Shown here piece after piece: positions 52,433-64,000 of a stretch of DNA of 64,000 nucleotides. How positions within the stretch are numbered: position 1 is the first letter of the stretch; each line of letters starts with the position of its first letter. The stretch spans positions 143,483-207,482 of the forward strand of contig JALSNX010000030.1 in assembly GCA_026986775.1 (NCBI GenBank). Reading direction: 5' to 3'. Made by a program: the position numbers and the translations under genes. The notes under the pieces are model-generated. The model was not told the DNA's origin, searched no databases, and was given only the letters and a program-made list of their open reading frames with translations. The DNA comes from Caldifarciminota bacterium (lineage in GTDB: Bacteria; Hydrothermota; Hydrothermia; UBA1063; CAJXJZ01).

Positions 52433-52461
52433 TATATAGCAATGTTTTTGCGAATTGTCAA
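52433..52461 (-). promoter_or_regulatory. clpB promoter
   Basis: On the minus strand a perfect TTGACA (52456-52461), a 17-bp spacer and TATATA (52433-52438). The start would be near 52426, about 19 bases before the clpB ATG. Confidence 0.75.
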
Positions 52462-52474
52462 GCCTTGACAATTC
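52452..52474. promoter_or_regulatory. Palindrome joining the two divergent -35 boxes (candidate operator)
   Basis: GAATTGTCAAG and CTTGACAATTC are perfect 11-base arms around a single C. Each arm contains the -35 TTGACA of one of the two divergent promoters. It is not CIRCE (TTAGCACTC) or HAIR (CTTGAGT), so a different regulator is implied, if there is one. Confidence 0.7.
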
Positions 52475-52493
52475 AAAGTAAAATGATTAAATA
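52465..52493 (+). promoter_or_regulatory. Promoter of the KaiC-like/DUF505 operon
   Basis: A perfect TTGACA (52465-52470), a 17-bp spacer and TAAATA (52488-52493). The start would be near 52500, just ahead of AGGAGG and the ATG at 52520. Confidence 0.65.
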
Positions 52494-52519
52494 TATTGCC
52501 GTAAACAGGAGGGGCATGA

Positions 52520-53371
52520 ATGGCAAAAGATGGTGTATTCCTTCTTGCTGATATAAAAGACAGGATAGTGGAACTTAAAGGTGTACCATCAGGTATTGAA
52601 GGACTTGATAATATATTTTTTACATTTAAAAAAGATGGCGATAAATTCAAAAAAGTAGGTCTTGGTGGAATACCGGAGTATGCAGTGATTAATCTGACCG
52701 GTGTGCCTGATACGGGTAAATCTCTTTTAGTGGAGCAGTTTGCAGTAAAGAGGGCTTCTCTGAATGAAAAAGTGGCTTTTATAACAGTTGAAACCCCGGC
52801 ACCGTTTTTAAGCACAGGGCTTTATATGAGGGCAAAAGCCATGGGCATTGATGAGAAAAAAATAGAAAACAACATAGTTATAATTGATGCTGCTTCCAAT
52901 AAAGACCTGAGGGAAGAACTTCCCACACTTTTAGATACACTTGCATATGTTATCAGAATCTATAAAACGAAATATACGGTTATAGATTCTGTCACAGGTA
53001 TTTACGAACATAAAGAGGTTATGGCAAGAATCTTTGTGAGGCAAATATATAATTTTCTTAAGAAATGGTATCAGACAGCCCTTTTAGTATCCCAGAAGCG
53101 TTCTTCACATGAGGAACTTTCTGCTGAGGCGGCGGGTGGTTATGCTGTTTCGCATATAGTGGATTGCACCATGGTGTTTTCCAAGAAAATGATACAGAGT
53201 ATCTATGATGAAAGGCTTTATAAAAAGCCCATAGGTGAACTTGTAAGACTTTTCAGAATTGATGGTTGCAGAATGTGCGGGCACGATACGGATACCCATA
53301 TCCTTACAATAGGTGAGGATGGTCTCGTCAGAATAGGTCCCTCCCTTAAATCGGTCTCAGAAAATAGATAA
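52520..53371 (+). CDS. Single-domain KaiC/RecA-like ATPase
   Basis: The 283-residue protein has a RecA/KaiC fold: the entry motif PSGIEGLDNIFF, Walker A LTGVPDTGKSLLVEQFA near residue 61, VAFITVETPA, Walker B YTVIDSVTGIYE near 155 and VSQKRSSHEE. A C-terminal appendix CRMCGHDTDTHILTIGEDG has two cysteines and a His. It has one KaiC unit rather than the two of the cyanobacterial clock protein, as in archaeal KaiC-like families. It is the first gene of a compact operon whose second product is the typical HTH partner of such ATPases. A sensory or regulatory ATPase role is inferred. Confidence 0.8.
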   Translation: MAKDGVFLLADIKDRIVELKGVPSGIEGLDNIFFTFKKDGDKFKKVGLGGIPEYAVINLTGVPDTGKSLLVEQFAVKRASLNEKVAFITVETPAPFLSTGLYMRAKAMGIDEKKIENNIVIIDAASNKDLREELPTLLDTLAYVIRIYKTKYTVIDSVTGIYEHKEVMARIFVRQIYNFLKKWYQTALLVSQKRSSHEELSAEAAGGYAVSHIVDCTMVFSKKMIQSIYDERLYKKPIGELVRLFRIDGCRMCGHDTDTHILTIGEDGLVRIGPSLKSVSENR

Positions 53372-53386
53372 AAAGGAGGTGCGAGC

Positions 53387-54010
53387 ATGGTGGTTATAGG
53401 TAAAGATGAAATCAAAAAATTTGACCTTGATGGACTTGCTATAAGGGTTTTCCTGAAGGCCCTTGAGATACTCGGTGGCCCGAGAAAACTCATTGAACTC
53501 AGGAATCTCACATGGATTACGAGTTTAATGGAGGCATCTTATGCTGTAGTGATGTGGGAAGAACTCAAGAAAACAGAGGACGAAATTGCCGGATTTTTAG
53601 GGCTTACCCGACAGACTGTCAGGAATATTTTAAGAGCAGACCCTGAACTTGTTATGCAGAAAATAGAGGGAGAGCTGAAGGATAAAAGCACAAAGGCCCA
53701 TACAGCAGGTGGTCTTGCAAAATATGCGCTTTCAGAGATAAGGGCGGGAAGAGATAATCTTTCTGTGTTTATGACAGCCTTTGAGCAGGCTTTCACTGAC
53801 CTGGGTGTGGAGTGGCCTGTTCATATTTTGAGAAGGTTAAAAGGCACAGATTTTCCTGTGTCAAAAGAGGATTTGTCTTTAAAACTGAATGGCCTTAAAA
53901 TACTTGGGACTGACATAGAAGAAATACTTTCAGGAATTGATGCAGGTATTTTTGAAAGTCCACGGGATGTTTTAAGAATGATCAGCAAAACCATAAAAAA
54001 GGAGGCTTGA
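53387..54010 (+). CDS. HTH-containing partner protein of the KaiC-like ATPase
   Basis: The 207-residue protein contains a helix-turn-helix segment, EDEIAGFLGLTRQTVRNILRADPE (about residues 64-87), preceded by a conserved-looking helical part and followed by helical regions. From memory it resembles the probable regulatory domain that occurs regularly beside KaiC-like proteins in archaea (the near_KaiC model). Gene adjacency (15 bases after the ATPase, AAGGAGG before the ATG) supports a paired function. It may bind DNA or act as a protein adaptor. Predicted to be cytoplasmic. Confidence 0.65.
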   Translation: MVVIGKDEIKKFDLDGLAIRVFLKALEILGGPRKLIELRNLTWITSLMEASYAVVMWEELKKTEDEIAGFLGLTRQTVRNILRADPELVMQKIEGELKDKSTKAHTAGGLAKYALSEIRAGRDNLSVFMTAFEQAFTDLGVEWPVHILRRLKGTDFPVSKEDLSLKLNGLKILGTDIEEILSGIDAGIFESPRDVLRMISKTIKKEA

Positions 54011-54013
54011 TAA

Positions 54014-55783
54014 ATGATTATAAAAAAACAACATGCAACGTTGCTTTTAAGATTGCAGGATAAATGGAAGGAGGGAGTTGGACTTGACAAGATTGTTGAT
54101 AAACTCTCAGATGAAGAACTTGAGTATCTTGAGCATCTGTTTCTATCTGGACTTATTGATGAGGACGAAGACGAGTTTATATTGACCTATTCAGGGGACC
54201 TTATTTTAGACGTTCTCAGCAAACTTGTTGACGAGGGAAAATTACCACATCCTGAAAAGTGGGATGATTCTTTCAGATGGATTGGCTCTGAAGTTATCGC
54301 CATGATTGAAGTTGGCTTAAGAAGTGGAGGCGAAATAGAGGATAACATTAAAAGTGCACTTCGGGAAAGAGGGCTTGTGTCGGATGACGGAGTTCTCTCT
54401 CCATATGCTTCATCTATATGGGAGGCCTATCAGGAGGCAGATGTTAAACCGAGGATTTCCAATAAACTCGGAGAGTTTATAAAGAATACGCCACCAGGTC
54501 CTGGTCTTGTTAAATATTTACCAAAAGGCGCCAATGAATTACTTAGACTTGAATCAATGAGACTTATTGCGTTTTCTGTGCCAAGGAGTGATGTTTACTC
54601 TCTTACGGGACTTGGTCAGCAGATAAGAGCAGCTTTAATAAATGGAACGCCTTTTGGAGATGTATATGTAAACGAAGAAATGCTTGATGCCATTATGGAA
54701 CTTGATAAAAAAACAGTAAGTCGAAATGATGCACTTTTAGAAAAAATGCAGTCACTGGGTTATATAGATGCATCGTTGAGTCTTTTGCCAGCGGGAAAGC
54801 ATCTTCTTTCTGCGGCGAGAATATACTTTGACGGTCCCATTACAACAAATCCATCAATACACCTTTCTTTTGAAGAGTTTTATACCATGATAACCATAGA
54901 AAAACTCAAAAGCGATGTTAATTTTCCTCCTGTTTTAGAAAACATAGAGACGAAAGTGAAAGAGGAGTACAAAAATTACGATATTTACGAAGGCATATAC
55001 ACGCTTCTTTCGTATAAGTTGATAAAGGTTGCCAGAGATGAAAAGGGTAATTTACTCTATCATCTTACATCAAAGGGCAGGGAACTTTTGAACATATCAG
55101 GCCAGAAGTCACAGGAAATAGATGCACTTGCCGTTAAAGCCATAACTCTTACGAGAATGGAATACAGTGCACCGGATTTAAGATGGCTTGAACTGGCAGA
55201 AAAGGAAGGTCTTGTGGGGAAGGGCTTTCCTACTAAAAAAGGCAGATTTTTCGCAGAACTTGCGTCAAGAACAATCAAGTATCCATACATAACAGGAAAA
55301 ATGAGGGACATTCTCCACCTTATTCCCTATGAAAAGGGAATAAGCCTTAAAAGATTAATAGAACTTTCCGGAAAGGACGAAAAAGAAGTCCTTTATCTCC
55401 TTGAACGGCTTGATTCTCAGGGCATAGTGGATGCACTTCCTGATAACATCTTCACTCTCACAGAAATAGGAAGATTTATTAAAAGAGCTGTGAGGGTTGT
55501 ACCTGATGGAACAAAACACGTGCTCACTCCGCATCTTGCAAAGATAATGCTTGCTCTGTGGGAATTATCCGATAATGAAAGATACATACCTGTGTCCGAG
55601 AATTTAAAGAAGGTGGAAAAGATGCTTGACCTTCCCCATGACATTATAGAAAAAGAAATACTGTTAGGTAAAAGAAACAGATTTCTGAATGACAGAAAGA
55701 TACTTGAGCCCGGTAAGGTTCTTCTTGATGCCCTGCAACTTTATGAAAACATCAGAGACATCTGGGAGGAGGTTCTGGTATAA
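54014..55783 (+). CDS. DUF505-like protein with repeated winged-helix-type units
   Basis: The 589-residue protein begins IIKKQHATLLLRLQDKW and resembles DUF505, a family I remember from archaea and thermophilic bacteria next to KaiC-like genes. It appears to be built of repeated units in which a helical part ends in a short hairpin resembling a winged helix. Several phrases recur: FILTYSGDLILDVL, LLYHLTSKGRELL, IFTLTEIGRFI. There are no membrane spans or catalytic motifs. Its start lies three bases after the HTH gene stop (GGAGG upstream), and its stop overlaps the protease start. Likely a multi-site DNA- or protein-binding scaffold; function unknown. Confidence 0.65.
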   Translation: MIIKKQHATLLLRLQDKWKEGVGLDKIVDKLSDEELEYLEHLFLSGLIDEDEDEFILTYSGDLILDVLSKLVDEGKLPHPEKWDDSFRWIGSEVIAMIEVGLRSGGEIEDNIKSALRERGLVSDDGVLSPYASSIWEAYQEADVKPRISNKLGEFIKNTPPGPGLVKYLPKGANELLRLESMRLIAFSVPRSDVYSLTGLGQQIRAALINGTPFGDVYVNEEMLDAIMELDKKTVSRNDALLEKMQSLGYIDASLSLLPAGKHLLSAARIYFDGPITTNPSIHLSFEEFYTMITIEKLKSDVNFPPVLENIETKVKEEYKNYDIYEGIYTLLSYKLIKVARDEKGNLLYHLTSKGRELLNISGQKSQEIDALAVKAITLTRMEYSAPDLRWLELAEKEGLVGKGFPTKKGRFFAELASRTIKYPYITGKMRDILHLIPYEKGISLKRLIELSGKDEKEVLYLLERLDSQGIVDALPDNIFTLTEIGRFIKRAVRVVPDGTKHVLTPHLAKIMLALWELSDNERYIPVSENLKKVEKMLDLPHDIIEKEILLGKRNRFLNDRKILEPGKVLLDALQLYENIRDIWEEVLV

Positions 55784-56634
55784 TGGCATTTGATCCTGTT
55801 TCGCTTGTTTTCTGGTTCTTTATTCTGTTTGCAATACTCTGGCCCCAGTTGCAGCATAAAATGCTTCTGGGGCAGAGACTTGCTACCATTAAAAAGATAG
55901 AGAAAAAGAGGGACTCACGCGTTATTACACTTATACACAGACAGGAAAAGATAGGGATGTTTGGAATTCCATTTTTCAGGTTCATTGATATTGAGGATTC
56001 TGAGGAGGTACTGAGAGCAATAAGGACAACACCCGACAATGTTCCAATAGATATTATTTTACATACTCCGGGGGGACTCGTGCTTGCATCGTATCAAATA
56101 GCTCTTGCGCTTAAGGAACATCCCGCTAAAACCACAGTTATTGTTCCCCATTATGCCATGAGCGGTGGAACGCTGATAGCCCTTGCAGCAGACGAAATCA
56201 TAATGGACAAACATGCCGTGCTCGGTCCGGTTGACCCTCAACTTGCAGAGGGACAGGGAAGCGCAGTGCCAGCAGCATCCATATTGAAGACGGTGGAGTT
56301 AAAGGGTGAAAAAGAAGTAGATGATGCTACTTTGATAAGGGCTGATATGGCAAGAAAGGCCATAGCGCAGGTTGAAGAAATGGTGTATAACCTTTTGAAA
56401 GGAAAGATGGAAGAGGAAAAGGCAAAGGAACTTGCAAAAACATTAAGTGAAGGTAGATGGACTCATGATTATCCAATAACTTATGAACATGCACTTAAAC
56501 TCGGGTTGAATGTTAAAACAGAAGTGCCACAGGAGGTCTATGAACTTATGTCCATGTACCCTCAGATGCAACAGTTAAGGCCCGGAGTGGAGTTTATTCC
56601 TTATCCTTCGGGACATTCCAATGGAAAAAAGTAA
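55783..56634 (+). CDS. Membrane-anchored ClpP/crotonase-fold serine protease (SDH proteinase family)
   Basis: The 283-residue protein starts with a membrane span (PVSLVFWFFILFAILWP). A protease domain follows with IDIILHTPGGLVLASYQIA (oxyanion region), the nucleophile Ser in PHYAMSGGTLIALAADEI, and VLGPVDPQL. This matches the serine dehydrogenase proteinase family (SppA/ClpP-like fold). The domain should face the cytoplasm or lie close to the membrane. It overlaps the DUF505 stop by one base and the next gene by 14, so it is part of the same unit and probably works with the KaiC-like module. Confidence 0.83.
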   Translation: MAFDPVSLVFWFFILFAILWPQLQHKMLLGQRLATIKKIEKKRDSRVITLIHRQEKIGMFGIPFFRFIDIEDSEEVLRAIRTTPDNVPIDIILHTPGGLVLASYQIALALKEHPAKTTVIVPHYAMSGGTLIALAADEIIMDKHAVLGPVDPQLAEGQGSAVPAASILKTVELKGEKEVDDATLIRADMARKAIAQVEEMVYNLLKGKMEEEKAKELAKTLSEGRWTHDYPITYEHALKLGLNVKTEVPQEVYELMSMYPQMQQLRPGVEFIPYPSGHSNGKK

Positions 56635-57517
56635 CAAAATCGGTATTGCACTGTTTTCCGGCGGACTTGATAGTATTCTTGCCATAAAACTTATCCAGAG
56701 AGCGGGATTTCACATAATCCCGCTCTTTGTTTATACCCCCTTTCATTCAAGGAAGTTTCCAGACGAAATAAGAACTGAAATTGCTTCTTTATATGGTAAA
56801 GATTTTGCAAACAGTGTAATAATACATGAGACAGGCAAAGAGTATCTTGAACTTGTGCGTTCTCCTGAATATGGTTATGGTAAAAACCTCAATCCCTGCA
56901 TTGACTGCAAGATATTCTTCCTCAAAATTGCAAAAAAGTACATGGAAGAATATGGAGCCTCTTTTGTGGTCACAGGAGAGGTGCTCGGCCAGAGAGGAAT
57001 GTCCCAGCGAAGGGATGCAATTTTAAAAATAGAAAGAAAAAGTGGACTTTCAGGTAAGATAGTAAGACCCCTATCCCTTGTTTTTTTCCCTGAAACTGAG
57101 CCTGAAAAAAACGGACTTTTAAAACGTTCAGATTTTCCGTCAATAAAAGGGAGAGAGAGAACGGTGCAGATAAAGATAGCCCGTGACCTTGGTATTACAT
57201 CTTACCCGCAGCCTGCAGGAGGATGTCTGCTGACAGACCCTGGTTTTTCAAAAAGGGTGAAGATTTTAATTGGCGAAGACCTCTTTGATACAGGATATAT
57301 TCACGCTATTAAATATGGCAGGTTGATTGCTGAAAACGGTGTATATGTGGTAGCGAGAAATAACAATGAAAATCGGAGATTAATAACTCTCTCAAGAATG
57401 TATGGAATTGATGTTTTTGTACCCGACTTCAAAGGTCCGGTGACAGCAATCTTAAAGGGCAGTATTGATGAGGCAAGGAAACTTTCATGCAGATATACAA
57501 GGCATTGTGAAGAATAG
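56621..57517 (+). CDS. PP-loop ATPase, MnmA/ThiI-like tRNA thiolation enzyme
   Basis: The 298-residue protein opens with the PP-loop IALFSGGLDSILAIKLI, which adenylates a substrate carbonyl. CIDCKIFFLKIA and FVVTGEVLGQRGMSQRRDA recall MnmA/ThiI-type sulfurtransferases, with Cys residues including one in PAGGCLLTDPGFSKR. A C-terminal domain (about residues 210-290) resembles the NFACT-R-like RNA-binding part found in uncharacterised thiouridylase-like proteins. Probable role: thio-modification of tRNA, position unknown. It is the last gene of the KaiC-like operon and may only be co-transcribed with it. Confidence 0.75.
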   Translation: MEKSNKIGIALFSGGLDSILAIKLIQRAGFHIIPLFVYTPFHSRKFPDEIRTEIASLYGKDFANSVIIHETGKEYLELVRSPEYGYGKNLNPCIDCKIFFLKIAKKYMEEYGASFVVTGEVLGQRGMSQRRDAILKIERKSGLSGKIVRPLSLVFFPETEPEKNGLLKRSDFPSIKGRERTVQIKIARDLGITSYPQPAGGCLLTDPGFSKRVKILIGEDLFDTGYIHAIKYGRLIAENGVYVVARNNNENRRLITLSRMYGIDVFVPDFKGPVTAILKGSIDEARKLSCRYTRHCEE

Positions 57518-57520
57518 CAT

Positions 57521-57549
57521 TTGACCATCTTTGTACCCGTCTTTAAAAT
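57521..57549 (+). promoter_or_regulatory. Leaderless promoter of the pyrG operon
   Basis: TTGACC (57521-57526), a 17-bp spacer and TAAAAT (57544-57549), then seven bases and the pyrG ATG at 57557. No Shine-Dalgarno. The -35 box lies three bases after the upstream stop. Confidence 0.72.
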
Positions 57550-57553
57550 TTAA

Positions 57554-61325
<3,772 letters not shown>

Positions 61326-64000
61326 ATGATTAAACTTTTGGCATTTTTAATAATATCAGGAACGGCTAAGATAGCGTTTTTGCACCACGGAAACCAGTCT
61401 TTGACAGACAACTCCTATTATACATTGAGACCGAATGATGAAGGGTATGTGGGTAACAGTTTTTACAGAACACTTGATACCCATGAATACTATCATGTTC
61501 CTCTGGATATACACATTTCAGGATGCCTGACTCAGTCATATTCATGGGGCAAGAATGACAGAGGGTTGCTTAAACGCTTGAGAGACATGCCTGAAGTCTG
61601 GCTTGTGGGTGGGAGTTATGCAGAGAACATTTTGCCTTATATGGATTCTGCTGGAAATAGATTTTCCATGTGGTATGTCCAACAGGTTTACGATTCTACC
61701 ATAAAGGGCATTTCGTATTATGATATCCCCAATGTTATCTGGATACCTGAGAGGGTTTATAAGAGTGAAAATCTCATGCCATATTCCCTTATCAAAATTC
61801 TCAATGAAGAGTATGGTAAATTTGACAGTCAGGGAAGATACCTTGCACCATGCATTGTTTTAGATGATAATGCCCTTTCATGGTACTGTTCTGATTGTAA
61901 TCCAAGAAAGGTTTACAGAATGTTTGACAACGAGGGAAATTACGTGTTTGTGGTTTTTATACAAAAAATAGCAAGAGATAACGTGGTATGGCAGAACATG
62001 TCAGACCCCAATAATTCTCTAAATCAGCTTCTGTGGAATCTGAGTCAGGATCCGGACCAGGAGCAGGTTGTGATATACGGTGATGATTGGGAAAAGGCCG
62101 CAGGTGTGGCAGGGTGGGATTTCGGAGAGGCAGGTGTTCCGGCCTCCTCCTATGATGCAAATATAGCATGGGTTGCTTCACAAAACTGGGTTCAGCCAGT
62201 TCACATTGGTGAGGTGGTAAAGTGGTGGGGAGTGGATAAGATTTACGATTCTGACCCGAACAATGACCCACCTGTAATAAATATTGATTATGCCACGTAT
62301 CAGGAATTAAATGACTGGACAGGTGGAACCTATGATAACTGGTATAATGATTTTAAAAACACCCAGGGGTATGGCACAGGAGAAGGGCCCGATTTAAATT
62401 CAAATGGAGTAAAGGGAGATTATGAGGATTTATGGAAGTTTGCAGAAAATGCCCTTTTAAGCGCTCCTGATAACAATGTGGCAAAACTCGGATGGGTTAC
62501 TCTTATGGGCAATCTCTATGAAACAGCCTGGCATACAGGTCCGGGGGGCGAAATCGTTTACTGGGGAAAAAATGTCTGGAACCATACAAGATACGGAGGG
62601 CTCTTTGCCCATGCCGCATTGTGGCTTGATAGTTTGAGATTACTTGACACAATGGTGCATATAGATTCCATTGACCTTGACGCAGATGGGATAAATGAGT
62701 ATGTGATTTATAATAGTGATGTTTTTGCAGTATTTGATAAGAGAGGCGGGCGGGGACTTGTGGTGGTTAATGACAGGGGTCAGGTTATTGTAGGTAACCT
62801 TATGACATATTTTGGGGGGGAAGGAGATTTTGATGACGGCGCCCATGCAGGACTGTTTGAGGATTCACAGGGGTTTAATTCGTGGTATGAGCCAGAGGTT
62901 TTATTTGAAGGTGATACTGGAATATTGAAGTTTTATGAGGCATACGATGCACAGGGTGATTCATCCTGGGATGTAATAAAGGAAATAAGGCTTGTTCCCA
63001 ATGTGCATTATTTTGAAGCAAGGTACCAGTCAGGATTTGAAAACTGGATAAAAAGTGCTGTAACACCGGATGTGTGGGAGAACCTTATGAGGGGTTACAC
63101 CCTTGAGTTTATAAGTGGTCTTTCATTAAACGGATGGATGTATGCAGGATATAGAAATACAGTAACGGATGCTAAAGGGTGTTATCTCTGGGCTTCTGGA
63201 GAGGGTTTTTCTTATCATAATATTGGTAAAGCCGGGCAACTTGCAGAACTTATTGAACTTGGGGGTAAAAGCGGTAATTTTACAGTGTATTTCTATGCAG
63301 GAAGTGAAAATCCTGATGTAAATGCACAGGGTCCTGGGGACAGAGAGGGACCCATGATAAGTGGCACTTCCTTTTATCCCTGGACAAGTGTTTTAAGTAG
63401 TGATTCTGTTCTTGTTACCACGCATGTTTCAGACCCAAGTGGTGTATCGGCCGTTTATATACACTATGGGGTTAATGGAAACTGGAATTACCCTGATATT
63501 CTAATGCATCAGGACGATGGTGGCAACTTTGATTTTAACGGAAATGGAGTACCTGATTCTGCCCTTTATGGTGCATATATTCCTCCAATGCCAGACCATG
63601 CTACTGTAGAATTTGTCATTCATGCTTACGATGCAAGCCCGTATAACTATGATTCCTGGGATAGCAATTACGGAAATAATTACTCTTACACCGTCGGTTA
63701 TATACACTTTATCATGGATGGGGCACTTGATAGAGTGGCTAAATTGTATGGTCAAAATGGTTATATGCATCTTTTTATGTATTACTATGCTGATTCTGGT
63801 CAATTGTATATATCTACAGAAGCGGCTGGTGGTTCTGAAGGCACAGGTATCTTTCAGAATGACCATTTTATACTTGTTGGAACAAACTTTGATTCCATTG
63901 TTTCAGCAATGTGGGCAAAAGAAGGAAAGGTTCCACTTTACGATTTTTATCTCGCAGATGAGAATGACAACGACTTTGTATCCTTCTTTGTAAGAAGCCT
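61326..64000 (+). CDS. Secreted GH57-family glycosidase (partial, runs off the window; missing from the ORF track)
   Basis: An open frame of over 890 codons begins at ATG 61326, directly after the preceding TAG, and is still open at the window end. It starts with a signal-like MIKLLAFLIISGTA. GH57 motifs follow: LHHGNQSLTD (motif 1), LDIHISGCLTQ, NVIWIPERVYKSENL with the expected nucleophile Glu in motif 3, VVIYGDDWEKAAG with the Asp acid/base of motif 4, and RYGGLFAHAALWLDSL. GH57 enzymes act on alpha-glucans (amylopullulanase, glucanotransferase, branching enzyme). The second half contains beta domains, including an Ig-like unit (ISGTSFYPWTSVLSSDSVLVTTHV). Substrate and full length are unknown. 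Antisense lines in this region are shadows. Confidence 0.85.
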   Translation, partial: MIKLLAFLIISGTAKIAFLHHGNQSLTDNSYYTLRPNDEGYVGNSFYRTLDTHEYYHVPLDIHISGCLTQSYSWGKNDRGLLKRLRDMPEVWLVGGSYAENILPYMDSAGNRFSMWYVQQVYDSTIKGISYYDIPNVIWIPERVYKSENLMPYSLIKILNEEYGKFDSQGRYLAPCIVLDDNALSWYCSDCNPRKVYRMFDNEGNYVFVVFIQKIARDNVVWQNMSDPNNSLNQLLWNLSQDPDQEQVVIYGDDWEKAAGVAGWDFGEAGVPASSYDANIAWVASQNWVQPVHIGEVVKWWGVDKIYDSDPNNDPPVINIDYATYQELNDWTGGTYDNWYNDFKNTQGYGTGEGPDLNSNGVKGDYEDLWKFAENALLSAPDNNVAKLGWVTLMGNLYETAWHTGPGGEIVYWGKNVWNHTRYGGLFAHAALWLDSLRLLDTMVHIDSIDLDADGINEYVIYNSDVFAVFDKRGGRGLVVVNDRGQVIVGNLMTYFGGEGDFDDGAHAGLFEDSQGFNSWYEPEVLFEGDTGILKFYEAYDAQGDSSWDVIKEIRLVPNVHYFEARYQSGFENWIKSAVTPDVWENLMRGYTLEFISGLSLNGWMYAGYRNTVTDAKGCYLWASGEGFSYHNIGKAGQLAELIELGGKSGNFTVYFYAGSENPDVNAQGPGDREGPMISGTSFYPWTSVLSSDSVLVTTHVSDPSGVSAVYIHYGVNGNWNYPDILMHQDDGGNFDFNGNGVPDSALYGAYIPPMPDHATVEFVIHAYDASPYNYDSWDSNYGNNYSYTVGYIHFIMDGALDRVAKLYGQNGYMHLFMYYYADSGQLYISTEAAGGSEGTGIFQNDHFILVGTNFDSIVSAMWAKEGKVPLYDFYLADENDNDFVSFFVRS

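Noticed and set aside
61957-62271. 104-residue antisense ORF near the right edge
   Set aside because: Opposite the GH57 frame, whose motifs continue through this region; His/Pro-rich shadow.

Overview
ORGANISM. The window is moderately AT-rich, gene-dense bacterial DNA organised into long operons with ATG/TTG/GTG starts and sigma-70-like promoters (TTGANN, 16-18 bp spacer, TATAAT-like). It suggests an anaerobic, probably thermophilic member of an uncultured Gram-negative-type lineage, such as the WOR-3/Hydrothermae or wider FCB-like groups. The grounds are a large soluble heterodisulfide-reductase (Hdr) cluster, a GH57 glycosidase, a KaiC-like/DUF505 cassette that I remember mainly from archaea and deep-branching thermophiles, and exported proteins ending in Por/type IX-like C-terminal sorting domains. 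The taxonomic guess is inference; no rRNA is present.

LAYOUT. 1-2142: tail of a possible arsenate reductase, then a CopB-type metal P-type ATPase broken by two in-frame stops. 2171-6842: operon dxs-mcsA-mcsB-hutI. 6867-18340: one transcription unit hdrC-hdrB-hdrA(with inserted GltD module)-frdB-like-frdA-like-second HdrA-like-mvhD-frhB-like, closed by a strong terminator. 18347-22515: ArsB/NhaD-type transporter, DJ-1/PfpI protein, lipoprotein esterase, type I asparaginase. 22512-24398: exported SpoIID-domain protein. 24428-33358: long unit pyrB-pyrC-TldE-like-barrel protein-smpB-two M16 peptidases-lepB-trmB. 33355-34549 (minus): mscL, a small membrane protein, tRNA-Arg(ACG) and tadA. 34694-37525: exported transglutaminase-like protein. 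37562-45169 (minus): two DUF3857/transglutaminase-like proteins, tsaD, YfhO-like protein. 45294-48679: DUF948, YtxH, gap, exported OB-fold protein; then a PAP2 phosphatase. 49396-52407 (minus): ClpB-like disaggregase, divergent from 52520-57517: KaiC-like ATPase, HTH partner, DUF505 protein, membrane ClpP-fold protease, PP-loop thiolation enzyme. 57557-64000: pyrG, a large helical protein and a GH57 glycosidase running off the end. The GH57 gene is absent from the supplied ORF track.

HOW GENES WORK TOGETHER. The Hdr cluster carries thiol/disulfide-type Hdr subunits, a fumarate-reductase-like flavoprotein plus Fe-S pair without membrane anchors, an NAD(P)H/ferredoxin-type GltD module nested inside HdrA, MvhD and an FrhB-like flavo/Fe-S subunit. 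This is consistent with a soluble electron-bifurcating or -confurcating complex coupled to fumarate or a similar acceptor. McsA/McsB, ClpB and the KaiC/DUF505/protease cassette point to protein quality control. ClpB and the KaiC cassette share a back-to-back promoter whose two -35 boxes form an 11-bp-arm palindrome.

REGULATION. At least four first genes (asparaginase, pyrB, DUF948, pyrG) have the -10 box only 6-7 nt before the start codon and no Shine-Dalgarno, so leaderless transcripts are predicted. Several track starts are therefore corrected here. tadA starts 9 nt after the 3' end of the tRNA-Arg(ACG) that its product should modify. All names come from sequence recognition by eye; no searches were run.
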